Assembly: GCA_023428245.1 (NCBI GenBank)
Contig: JAEYYX010000035.1
Location: forward strand, 1-64,000
Source: Pseudomonadota bacterium
GTDB lineage: Bacteria; Myxococcota_A; Polyangia; Polyangiales; Polyangiaceae
DNA: 64,000 bases
Direction of reading: 5' to 3'
Part shown: one piece after another, positions 8,206-16,336 of the stretch
Layout: each line of letters begins with the position of its first letter
Position numbering within the stretch: the stretch's first letter is position 1
Position numbers and translations under genes: made by a program
The notes under the pieces: model-generated
The model's input: only the letters and a program-made list of their open reading frames with translations
Told to the model about the DNA's origin: nothing
Databases searched by the model: none

Positions 8206-9343
8206 CTAGACAGCAGCCTTGGCCGCGTTCTCTTCGTCTGCCGCTAACATCAAATAGGACTCGATGAACGAGTCGATGTCGCCGTCGAGCACGTTCTGGA
8301 CGTCGCTGCGCTCGACCTGGGTGCGGGTGTCTTTGACAAGTTGGTAGGGCTGGAGCACATAAGAGCGGATCTGGCTGCCCCAGGCGATGTCGGTTTTCTC
8401 GGCTTCATACTGAGCCTGAGCGGCTTCGCGCTTCCTCTGCTCAAGCTCGTACAGCTTCGCCTTCATCATCTTGAGCGCCATGGCTCGGTTCATGTGCTGG
8501 CTACGTTCGGCTCGACACACAACCATGATGCCGGTCGGCAAGTGGCGCATGCGCACTGCGGTCTCGACCTTGTTGACGTTCTGGCCGCCTTTGCCACCGG
8601 CGCGCATCGTCGTGATCTCGAGATCGTTCTCGGCGATCTGAATATCGATCTCTTCATCGATATCCGGCGTCACTTCGACCGCCGTGAAGCTTGTATGCCT
8701 GCGGGCGTTCGAGTCGAACGGGCTGATGCGAACGAGCCGATGAACACCCATCTCAGCGCGCAAATAGCCGTAGGCGTTCGGTCCGGTGATGATGACTGAC
8801 GCGCCGTCGATGCCGGCTTCGTCGCCCGGCTGATAGTCGATGAGCTCAGTCTTGAAGCCCCGGCGCTCCGCCCAGCGCAAGTACATGCGTAGGAGCATCT
8901 CCGCCCAATCTTTGGCTTCAGTGCCACCGCTCCCCGGATGGATACTGAGGATGGCGCCTGCGTGATCCACAGGCCCCCGCAGCATGCGCGCGAGCTCCGC
9001 TTTTTTGAGCCGCGCCGCGAGTGGCTCTATCTGCGCTTCCGCCTCGGCGACCGCGCTGTCATCGCCCTCGGCGACGCCGAGCTCGAGGTACTCGGAGACG
9101 TCGGCAATGTCCTTCTCAAGAGACTCGACGAGCTCGATCTTCTCCGCGGCAGCCGCACGAGTGCGCATACGCGCCTGCGCTTTCTCTTGGTTGTCCCAGA
9201 AGCCAGGTTCGGTGGAGAGTTGATCGAGTTCTTCGATCGAACGCTTCAGTTCCGGGAGGTCAAAGAAACCCCCTTAGCGCCAAAATGCGCCTTTGGAGGT
9301 CAGCAAGTTTACTGCGGGCTTCGGCCGACATGACCGCTCGCAT
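8206..9343 (-). CDS. prfB: Peptide chain release factor 2, made by programmed +1 frameshifting
   Basis: Releases finished chains at UGA and UAA codons. The main frame (8206-9261) carries the RF2 tripeptide SPF in RISPFDSNARR and the GGQ loop AGGKGGQNVNKVE. The true N-terminus is in another frame: ATG at 9343 (or 9331) encodes MRAVMSAEARSKLAD...LRGFL, then UGA at 9260-9262. A one-base slip at CTT-T enters the main frame at GAC (9261), giving DLPELKRSIEELDQLS and PGFWDNQEKAQ, standard RF2 sequence. The joined product is about 378 residues. Annotating only the main frame gives a falsely truncated 320-residue protein. Confidence 0.95.
9260..9274 (-). promoter_or_regulatory. RF2 programmed frameshift site
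   Basis: On the minus strand the sequence reads AGGGGGTTTCTTTGAC. It has the internal Shine-Dalgarno-like AGGGGG, a three-base spacer, the slippery CTT-T and the in-frame UGA followed by C. This matches the autoregulatory element of bacterial prfB: low RF2 stalls termination at UGA and favours the +1 slip. Every element has its expected spacing. Confidence 0.95.
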
Positions 9344-9396
9344 TTACCCTTGTCGCGTGCCAAAGCAAACGGCAGAGGGCCGATTGTCGGGAGATC

Positions 9397-9419
9397 GGCC
9401 GCCGTACCGCTCGGCGGCC
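9397..9419 (-). terminator. Hairpin downstream of the Dabb gene
   Basis: GGCCGCCG and CGGCGGCC form a perfect 8-bp stem with a 7-base loop, 34 bases past the Dabb stop in the minus direction and ahead of prfB. No T-tract follows, so intrinsic termination is uncertain; it may only stabilise a 3' end. Confidence 0.35.
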
Positions 9420-9452
9420 CTTGATAGGAGCCCGCGCGCGCGTTTTCTCAGC

Positions 9453-9746
9453 TCAAGATTCCGCTTCGGCCTCAAAATCGACAGCAGCCGCCCCATTCAT
9501 CCGCTCGCGGATGAATGTCGCGACTTCAACATGCACGGGATGTGTCTGGTACGCGGCGAGGGCCTCTTTGCTCGTGTGTCTCGTGATCAGAGCCAAGTCG
9601 TAGCTCCTCGCGCTCCGTGTGACGTCGAGCCCGGTCTCAACGCTGAGAAGACCAGGGATCTTTCCGCTCATCGTAAGCAGGCGAGCGCGCGCCCGCTCGG
9701 CGTCCGCAGACTCAGGAAATTTGAAAAGCACCACGTGAACAATCAT
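9453..9746 (-). CDS. Dabb (stress-responsive A/B barrel) domain protein
   Basis: A 97-residue ferredoxin-like barrel protein beginning MIVHVVLFKF, the typical first strand of the Dabb family, with PGLLSVETGLDV and YDLALITRHTSKEALAAYQTHPVH as the other family landmarks. Dabb proteins form dimers and often bind or modify small molecules; the substrate here is unknown. The start at 9746 places it 13 bases after the upstream gene, so the two are probably co-transcribed. The longer open frame to 9983 merely overlaps that upstream gene. Confidence 0.8.
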   Translation of the reverse strand: MIVHVVLFKFPESADAERARARLLTMSGKIPGLLSVETGLDVTRSARSYDLALITRHTSKEALAAYQTHPVHVEVATFIRERMNGAAAVDFEAEAES

Positions 9747-9759
9747 TGTTTCTGCCTTC

Positions 9760-10953
9760 TTACGCCTGCTGCGAAAGCCCCGGCTCTGGCGGGCTCCGCC
9801 ATTTGTCGCGATGCAAAAGGGCCTGCTCTCGCGGTACGAACACACCGTCTTCCACGAGGCCGATCGACGCACTGACCGCAGCGCCAGCAAAGCCAGCAAG
9901 ATGGAGGCTCCCAGAGCTCGGAGCATCGGGCGCCCTGAGCTCGAGCGGGATCCGCGCCTGTTCAGCGTTCGGTCGGCCCGCACGACCGTGGAAAGCGAAG
10001 AGCACGATGGTAGCTGTCAACGCTCCCTGCTCGCCCCGCGGCCACGACCACTCGACGACGAGATTCGATCCGCTCACGCTGAGGCGAATCTCAGCACAGC
10101 CCGAAACGAAGGGCTGCACCTCCGGCTCCGCGGAGACTGCCTGAAGCGCTGGTTCGCGCTGCTCCGGGACTTCTTCGAGAGGCGCCACCTCGAGCGAGGC
10201 AGGGGCCGGCTCTACTACCGGAATCATCTCGGTGACAGGAACTTCCCGCGCGCTCGGGGCCGGCTTCACCTCAGGCACGACGGGCTCGGGCTCGGCTGCC
10301 GCTTCGGCTTCCGACAGCTCCTCTGCGGGCTCCACCGGGACCGCTGCCCCTTGGGCCGCGTCGGGCTCGGCTTCGGGCTCGGCTTCGGGCAGGGCCTCGG
10401 CGGCAGCGACCGGAGTAGACGCCGTTTGGACCGGCGGCGGCTCGCCCGTTCGAATCTCCTCACCGGTGGTTTCGAGCACCTGCTTCTCGAGCTCGCCGCG
10501 AAGCGCAAGCCCCGGCTCCTGAAACGCCTGCTCGCGGCGCAAGCGCTCACGCAATCTCTGAGCCTCAAGGTGATCGGGCTCAGACTCGAGCACGCGCTCG
10601 ACCATGGCGAGAGCTCGATCCGGATGGCCTTGGGCTGCGTAGATTTCGGCGAGCGTCACCGTCGCGACCGGCGGGCCCGCCGACACGTGAGCGCTCAAGG
10701 TTTGTGTGCCACGGATGAGCGCTGCCGCCTCCGGCATTTTGAGGCCAGTCTCCATCATGCTGGCGATCATTGAGCGCGCGACACCAAAGAAGCCACGCGC
10801 CACGTCGGCTTCGCCTCCGGTCTTGGTGCGCCGCAAGATCTCGTCGCGCAGCTCGGGCCGCGTCAGACGATCCGCGCGCTCAATGCCAAGGCTCGAGGCG
10901 CGGGCCACGAGCTCCGCACGGGACATGGAGAGGAGAACGTCGGGCCCAACCAT
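9760..10953 (-). CDS. SAP/Rho-N-like and TPR protein with a long acidic linker, function unknown
   Basis: Of the 397 residues, about 5-45 form a SAP/Rho-N-like helical motif (MSRAELVARASSLGIE...LTRPELRDEILRR), often nucleic-acid or protein binding. Residues 95-145 look like a TPR pair (AEIYAAQGHPDRALAMVERVL). Then comes a roughly 150-residue Glu/Ala/Pro/Val-rich linker and a C-terminal beta-rich domain (about 290-390) containing RLSVSGSNLVVEWSWP. There is no signal peptide or membrane segment, so it is probably cytoplasmic. It is upstream of the Dabb gene and downstream of ribF. I do not recognise a specific function. Confidence 0.7.
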   Translation of the reverse strand: MVGPDVLLSMSRAELVARASSLGIERADRLTRPELRDEILRRTKTGGEADVARGFFGVARSMIASMMETGLKMPEAAALIRGTQTLSAHVSAGPPVATVTLAEIYAAQGHPDRALAMVERVLESEPDHLEAQRLRERLRREQAFQEPGLALRGELEKQVLETTGEEIRTGEPPPVQTASTPVAAAEALPEAEPEAEPDAAQGAAVPVEPAEELSEAEAAAEPEPVVPEVKPAPSAREVPVTEMIPVVEPAPASLEVAPLEEVPEQREPALQAVSAEPEVQPFVSGCAEIRLSVSGSNLVVEWSWPRGEQGALTATIVLFAFHGRAGRPNAEQARIPLELRAPDAPSSGSLHLAGFAGAAVSASIGLVEDGVFVPREQALLHRDKWRSPPEPGLSQQA

Positions 10954-10991
10954 TGGTGTCGGCGGGATTCACCCCTTTTCCTTGCCCCAGG

Positions 10992-11891
10992 TCAAGGCGA
11001 CTCGAGCCGAGCGCGCGCGGCCGCGATGTCACGCTGGATCTGGGCGACGAGCTCGTCTTTCGAAGAGAATTTCAGCTGCCCGCGCAGGTGCGCGACGAAC
11101 TCAACCCGAAGCACTTGATCATAAAGATCGGCCTCGAAATCGAGAATGTGGACCTCGACGGAGCGAGGCCTGTCAAAGGTCGGCCTGGGGCCAAGATTCA
11201 AGACCCCCTGGACCCGCTCCCCGCTCGGGAGCACGACCCGAACCGCGTAGACGCCGTCCACAGGTAGCAAGTGGACGATCTCGCCGAGATTCGCGGTCCG
11301 CACGCCGAGAGCTGCCCCACGCCCGTCGCCGCGGATGACTCGACCCGAGACGCCGAAAGGGCGCCCGAGTAGTGCGCTCGCCTCCGTCACGTCGGCTCGC
11401 TTGAGAGCCTCGCGGACCCGCGTGCTCGAAAAGGGGCCCTGCTCGTCGCCGAAAAGCGGAACCGCCTGCGCCTGGAATCCGAGCTCCGTTCCGAGCGCCC
11501 GCAGCGTCTCGAAGTCGCCCGCGCGGCCCGCGCCGAACCTGAAGTTCTCCCCCACCAGGACGGCTCGCGCGGAGAGCTCAAAAACCAGGATCTGCTCGGC
11601 AAAAGCGCGGGGCGAGAGGCGAGACAGTTCCCGCGTAAACGGTATCGCGCGGACGACCACCGAAGGAAACGCCTGACCGATCAACGCGATCTTCTCTTCG
11701 AGAGTCGTCAGGATCTCCGGGGCCGCACCGGTCAAGACGACCCGTGGATGTGGCTCGAAAGTGAAGAGCACGGGCTCGAGTCCGCTCGACTCGGCCAGGC
11801 CGACTGCAAAGGTCAGGACGGCTTGGTGACCGCGGTGAACTCCGTCGAAATTCCCGACGACGACGAGCGTTTCCTTGGATCCGGCGGGCAT
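10992..11891 (-). CDS. ribF: Bifunctional riboflavin kinase/FAD synthetase
   Basis: Makes FMN from riboflavin and FAD from FMN. The N-terminal nucleotidyltransferase has GNFDGVHRGHQAVL (the HxGH-like motif), the FTFEPHPRVVL strand and, further on, FSSTRVREAL. The C-terminal flavokinase domain has SGRVIRGDGRGAALGVRTANL. The length from the ATG at 11891 is 299 residues, close to the usual 300-310. An upstream in-frame start at 11960 would run into the divergent holA start, so I prefer 11891. Confidence 0.93.
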   Translation of the reverse strand: MPAGSKETLVVVGNFDGVHRGHQAVLTFAVGLAESSGLEPVLFTFEPHPRVVLTGAAPEILTTLEEKIALIGQAFPSVVVRAIPFTRELSRLSPRAFAEQILVFELSARAVLVGENFRFGAGRAGDFETLRALGTELGFQAQAVPLFGDEQGPFSSTRVREALKRADVTEASALLGRPFGVSGRVIRGDGRGAALGVRTANLGEIVHLLPVDGVYAVRVVLPSGERVQGVLNLGPRPTFDRPRSVEVHILDFEADLYDQVLRVEFVAHLRGQLKFSSKDELVAQIQRDIAAARARLESP

Positions 11892-11941
11892 GGACTGGGG
11901 CGGGCCTTCATCGAGGCGCCTGCCCTTGGTAGACCACAGGA

Positions 11942-12982
11942 ATGACCCCAGCGGAAGCAATAGCAGCGATTCGACGCGGAGAGCTGCCCAAGGTCCTGCT
12001 CATTGCCGGGACCGAATCGCTGCTCGCGTCCGAAGTCGTCCAGACGGCACGCACCGCGTCCCTCGTCGGGGGCTTCGCTGGCATGAACGATGACACGTTT
12101 CAGGCGGGGGCGACGCGGGTCGAAGAGGTCCTCGGGCTAGCGCGCACGATGCCGATGATGGCCAAGCGTCGCTTCATCTTGGTGCGTGACCTTGAGCGCT
12201 GGGAGGAGAAAGAGAGCAAGACCAAGAGCGACTCGAAGAAGTCAAACGTCCCCGCCCTGGACCAGCTTGCCCAATACGCCGAAGCGCCGTCGCCGGAAAC
12301 TTGTCTCGTGCTCCTTGCTCCCAACCTCGACAAGCGGCGACGCCTGTACACTGCAGCGAAAAAAGGCGAGTGGCTCGTGAGCTGTGACACACCGAGCCGA
12401 GCCGAACTCCCGAGCTTCATCGTGGACCGAGCCAGGGCCCGGAGTGTCGCCATCGACAGAGAGGTCGCAGATCTGATTGCGGAGCTCTCAGGCCCGGAGC
12501 TCGCACCGGTCGCCGACGCAGTGGAGCGCCTCTGCTTGTACGTCGGGGAGCGCAAGAAGATCGAAGAAGAGGACGTAGACACCTGCGTCGTTCGCATCCG
12601 CTCGGCCTCGGTCTGGGAGTTAGTAGCCGCAGTCGGGCGCCGCGATCTCAAGAGGTCTCTCCAAATCCTGGAGGACGTCTTCGAACCTCAAGACCGCGGC
12701 CTACCCCTGATCGGTATCTTGGGTTTCGCTACCCGCCAGCTCATCAAGTTCTCGGCTGCCAGGCGAGAAAACCTCAGCCCGCCTGACGCCGCCAAGGCGG
12801 CAGGCGCACCACCTTTCAAAGCGCGCGATCTCGAGGCTCAGCTCCGCGGACTCTCCCCGAGCATGCTCGGAGCTTGGCTCCTTTATCTCGGCCGAGCAGA
12901 CCTCGAGCTCAAAGGTGGCTCTCGTCGCGATCCCAAAGCCACCATCACCCAAATGATCATCGATCTCTGCCAAGCCGAATGA
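11942..12982 (+). CDS. holA: DNA polymerase III delta subunit
   Basis: Clamp-loader delta subunit that opens the sliding clamp. The 346-residue protein follows the HolA plan: an AAA-like N-terminal domain (LPKVLLIAGTESLLASE replaces a functional P-loop), a middle segment with TCLVLLAPNLDKRRRLYTAAKK, the NLR-like VADLIAELSGPELAPVADAVERL region, and a C-terminal collar domain (LIGILGFATRQLIKFSAARR). It diverges from ribF across 50 bases. Its stop overlaps the next gene's ATG (ATGA). Confidence 0.9.
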   Translation: MTPAEAIAAIRRGELPKVLLIAGTESLLASEVVQTARTASLVGGFAGMNDDTFQAGATRVEEVLGLARTMPMMAKRRFILVRDLERWEEKESKTKSDSKKSNVPALDQLAQYAEAPSPETCLVLLAPNLDKRRRLYTAAKKGEWLVSCDTPSRAELPSFIVDRARARSVAIDREVADLIAELSGPELAPVADAVERLCLYVGERKKIEEEDVDTCVVRIRSASVWELVAAVGRRDLKRSLQILEDVFEPQDRGLPLIGILGFATRQLIKFSAARRENLSPPDAAKAAGAPPFKARDLEAQLRGLSPSMLGAWLLYLGRADLELKGGSRRDPKATITQMIIDLCQAE

Positions 12983-14844
12983 ACCGTCTGCCCGCCTGCG
13001 CCATCAGCGCTTGGTCCGCCTGTTTCGAGGGAGGCTCCGCCTTCGGGCCTGATTCAGCACCTCCGCTCCTTCCGGCCGCCTTCCGGCCTCCTTCCAATCG
13101 TGCCGTCGAGCTCCTGCAGAAGGCGCTCTTGCCCATTCAAAGCGTCTTTTGTGAAAGGCTCAGGCGTTATGAGCCAAGCCGCGTCGGGGTGTTCCTCGGC
13201 AGCTCCACCGGCGGCATCGAGCGCACCGAACGCTTCTATCTCGACAAGAATGCCGATGGGAAAGTTCCCGAGACGTATTCTTTCGAAATGTCACACTCCC
13301 ACTATTCGCTCATCGAAGAGATGAACCAAGATCTGGGAGTTACGGGACCAAGTTACGTCGTGTCGACGGCTTGTTCTTCGAGCGCAAAAGCGATTGCTGT
13401 GGGACAGCGCTGGCTCGCCCTCGGGCTCATCGACGCGGCCATCGTGGGCGGCGCCGACTCGAGAAGTGAACTCACACGCCTCGGATTCACAGGGCTCAAC
13501 TTGATCGACCCCATCGCCTGTCGCCCGTTCGATGCCGAGCGTCGCGGACTCGTGCTCGGAGAGGGGGCCGCGCTCCTACTCCTTGAGCGATGCTCGGAAG
13601 GTGGACCCTCTCGAGTATTTCTCCGAGCGGTCGGCGAAAGCAACGACGCCTACGACCTGACGGCGCCCGAGCCGGAGGGGCGTGGAGCGGAGCTCGCCAT
13701 GCGGAGAGCCCTCGAAATCGCGGGCCTCTCCCCTTCCGACATCGACTACATCAACGCCCACGGCACAGCCACCAAGCAGAACGACCTGAGCGAGACCAAA
13801 GCCATCGCGCGCGTGTTTCCTCGGGTGCCCTCTTTCTCCTCGACCAAGAGTACCACCGCACACCTGCTCGGCACAGCAGGGGCCCTCGAGGCGGTCCTCT
13901 GCACCCACGCGCTCACAGATCAACGCGCCCCGCCGAACCGAGTTCCCACGACCGTCGACACCAGCCTCGCCTGCCAACCGGACACGAGCGCCGAGGCAAA
14001 ACCGCTTCGCTTCGTCCTCTCGAACTCCTTCGCCTTTGGCGGCTCGAACGCCAGCGTCCTCCTCGGACGAGAGCCGGAGCCCGAAGCCCCAGAGCTCACC
14101 TCGTCCAGGCTGTTTTTGACGAACGCGAGCTTCTCCATCGGCACACCAGACAAGTCAGAATCTTCCATCTTGCCGAGCCGCCTTCAGAGCCGCTCGAGTC
14201 CCTTGATTCGAACCGTCGCGTATCTGTTCCAGCAGCTCTCTGTTTCCGAAGAACAGGACGCGCCCGCCCTCATCCTCGGCTCCGCTTTCGGAGAACTGCA
14301 GACCACCCTCGCGCTGCTCACCCAGCTCAAGGAGCAAGGCACAGTCAGCCCGATCCGCTTCTCGAGCAGCGTCCACAACGCTTCGATGGGCCTCCTTACG
14401 CAGCTCACGAGCAATCGTGGCTACGCGAGTGCGCTCGCCGCAGGAGCGAGCACAGTGGCCATGGCCCTCGCTGATGCGATGGTCTTCTTGCGCTGTCACG
14501 GAGGCAGTGCCCTCGTCCTCTGCGCAGATGAAGAAGGCCCGACCACATTACTCTCAGGCGATACCTTCCCCGCCTGCGGCGTCGGATTCCGCATCGTCGC
14601 CGCAGACACTCCTCCCGAAGGCGCCTGGGCCGAACTCGAGCAGATCCGCCCGGAGACGCTGCCCCGCTCCCCTCGAGTACCCCACGAATTCTCCCAGCTC
14701 GTAAGACCCGAGGAGGGACCTCTTGAGGGCGCGCCGGCGGCCTTTGGGCTCTCCCTGGCCCACGCTCTGCTCCGAGGAACGAGCCCTGCCGCCGAGTCCG
14801 CGATCGGCCCGGGCCACGTCCTCGCCCTCCGAGCGCTCGTTTGA
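12979..14844 (+). CDS. Beta-ketoacyl synthase fused to a chain-length-factor-like domain
   Basis: This 621-residue protein joins two thiolase-fold units. Residues 1-365 are a FabF-type condensing enzyme with catalytic Cys132 (STACSSSAKA), His261 (NAHGTATKQND) and His295 (KSTTAHLLGTAGALEAVL). Residues 375-621 resemble the ketoacyl-synt_2 family (PF13723), with FSSSVHNASMGL at 461-471 and no active-site Cys, as in the non-catalytic partner of aryl-polyene and type II polyketide synthases. The start overlaps the holA stop. No acyl carrier protein, ketoreductase or dehydratase is nearby, so the product is unknown. Confidence 0.82.
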   Translation: MNRLPACAISAWSACFEGGSAFGPDSAPPLLPAAFRPPSNRAVELLQKALLPIQSVFCERLRRYEPSRVGVFLGSSTGGIERTERFYLDKNADGKVPETYSFEMSHSHYSLIEEMNQDLGVTGPSYVVSTACSSSAKAIAVGQRWLALGLIDAAIVGGADSRSELTRLGFTGLNLIDPIACRPFDAERRGLVLGEGAALLLLERCSEGGPSRVFLRAVGESNDAYDLTAPEPEGRGAELAMRRALEIAGLSPSDIDYINAHGTATKQNDLSETKAIARVFPRVPSFSSTKSTTAHLLGTAGALEAVLCTHALTDQRAPPNRVPTTVDTSLACQPDTSAEAKPLRFVLSNSFAFGGSNASVLLGREPEPEAPELTSSRLFLTNASFSIGTPDKSESSILPSRLQSRSSPLIRTVAYLFQQLSVSEEQDAPALILGSAFGELQTTLALLTQLKEQGTVSPIRFSSSVHNASMGLLTQLTSNRGYASALAAGASTVAMALADAMVFLRCHGGSALVLCADEEGPTTLLSGDTFPACGVGFRIVAADTPPEGAWAELEQIRPETLPRSPRVPHEFSQLVRPEEGPLEGAPAAFGLSLAHALLRGTSPAAESAIGPGHVLALRALV

Positions 14845-14846
14845 AC

Positions 14847-16328
14847 TTACTTCGAGGAGGCTTTCGCGTCCTTCTGAGCTTTCAGGCGGGCGCGGAGACC
14901 CTCTGCATAACCTTCTTTAGTCGTTTGGCGGGCTCGCCCAATCACAAACGCACCATCGGGTGCATCCTCGGTCACGGTCGTGCCCGTAGCGACATAAACG
15001 TCACTCCCAATCTCCACCGGGGCCACCAGCTGACAATCGCTTCCCACGAAGGTGCGCGCGCCAATCTTGGTCCGACTCTTCGAAAAGCCGTCGTAGTTAC
15101 AGACGATCGTGCCGGCCCCGATGTTCGCGCCCGGGCCCACGTCGGCGTCGCCGAGATATGAGAGGTGGTTGGCTTTGGCGCGCGCGCCAACTTTCGTCTG
15201 CTTCGTCTCGACGAAGTTCCCAAGATGCGCCTCTTCGCCGATCTCACTGCCCGGGCGCACGTGGGCAAAGGGACCCAGGACGGCCCCGGCTCCGACGCGA
15301 CTCTTCTCGACGATCGTGTAGGGGCGAATCAGAACGCCCTCCCCGAGCTCCGCATCCGTGAGCACCGAGCCCACATCGACCGTCACCGAAGCGCCAATGC
15401 GCGTCTTACCTCGAAGCCGAACACCGTCTTCGATGGTCGCGTCGGGTTCAACCTCCACCGTGTCGTCGATGAGAGGTGTGCCTCGGATCGTGATCCCTTC
15501 ACGAGCCAGCCTCTTGCGAATGCGCTCATGGAGAAGCGCCTCCGAGGCCGCGAGTTCCGCCCGATCATTGACTCCGAGGAACGCGCGCGCGTCGCTCACG
15601 ATGGCTTCGACCCGCGCCCGCGCGCCGATCTCAGCCACAATATCGGTGAGGTAGTACTCTCCTTGGGCATTTTGGGGCCTTAGTGCCGGCAAAGCCCGCC
15701 GAAGCTCACCCACGCGACACGCATACACACCAGCGTTCACCTCCCGGATTGCTCGCTCGCGCTCGTCCTTGAGGTCCCGATCCTCAGTGATACGGGCCAC
15801 ACGTCCATCTTCTTCCCTCACGATCCGCCCGTACCCCCGAGGGTCGTCCACGACGAAAGACAGAAGCCGGAGCGGCGCACTTCCCGACGCGCCAACGAGA
15901 GGCTCGAGGTCCGCGGCGGTGAGGAGCGGGGTATCCCCCGATAAGATCAAGACCGTCTGCTCGGCAGGGACGTTCAAATCGCCGAGCGCAGCGGAAACCG
16001 CGTCCCCAGTACCGCGCGGAACCTCCTGGATCGCAAACTGAAGGCGCGCGCGGTCAAAGTGCTCCGCGAGCTCCCGCGCGATGGGCTCGTGGGTGTCCGG
16101 ATTCACGACGAGGGTAACCCGCGGTACTCCGAGCTTGAGAGCAGCCTGCACCGGGTAGAAAATGAGGGGTCGCCCGGCGAGTCGATGCAAGACCTTTGGG
16201 GTCTTGCTCTTCATCCGCGTGCCAAAGCCAGCCGCCATCACGATGGCGGCAGCCGGTCGCTCGATCTGCTCTTTTTGGGTCACTGACATCTGGGCGTTGT
16301 CTCCGAAGAAGAAGGCGTCGAGTTTCAT
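14847..16328 (-). CDS. glmU: Bifunctional GlcN-1-P acetyltransferase/GlcNAc-1-P uridyltransferase
   Basis: Makes UDP-GlcNAc for peptidoglycan and lipopolysaccharide. The N-terminal pyrophosphorylase has AAIVMAAGFGTRMKSKTPKVLH; the C-terminal left-handed beta-helix carries hexapeptide repeats and the acetyltransferase segment EIGEEAHLGNFVETKQTKVG followed by KANHLSYLGDADVG. Length is 493 (usual about 455). The start at 16328 has AAAGG six bases ahead; an internal ATG at 16289 (MSVTQKE), with GGAG upstream, is also reasonable. It follows the lytic transglycosylase by nine bases and converges with the ketoacyl synthase across two bases. Confidence 0.95.
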   Translation of the reverse strand: MKLDAFFFGDNAQMSVTQKEQIERPAAAIVMAAGFGTRMKSKTPKVLHRLAGRPLIFYPVQAALKLGVPRVTLVVNPDTHEPIARELAEHFDRARLQFAIQEVPRGTGDAVSAALGDLNVPAEQTVLILSGDTPLLTAADLEPLVGASGSAPLRLLSFVVDDPRGYGRIVREEDGRVARITEDRDLKDERERAIREVNAGVYACRVGELRRALPALRPQNAQGEYYLTDIVAEIGARARVEAIVSDARAFLGVNDRAELAASEALLHERIRKRLAREGITIRGTPLIDDTVEVEPDATIEDGVRLRGKTRIGASVTVDVGSVLTDAELGEGVLIRPYTIVEKSRVGAGAVLGPFAHVRPGSEIGEEAHLGNFVETKQTKVGARAKANHLSYLGDADVGPGANIGAGTIVCNYDGFSKSRTKIGARTFVGSDCQLVAPVEIGSDVYVATGTTVTEDAPDGAFVIGRARQTTKEGYAEGLRARLKAQKDAKASSK

Positions 16329-16336
16329 CAGGCCCT

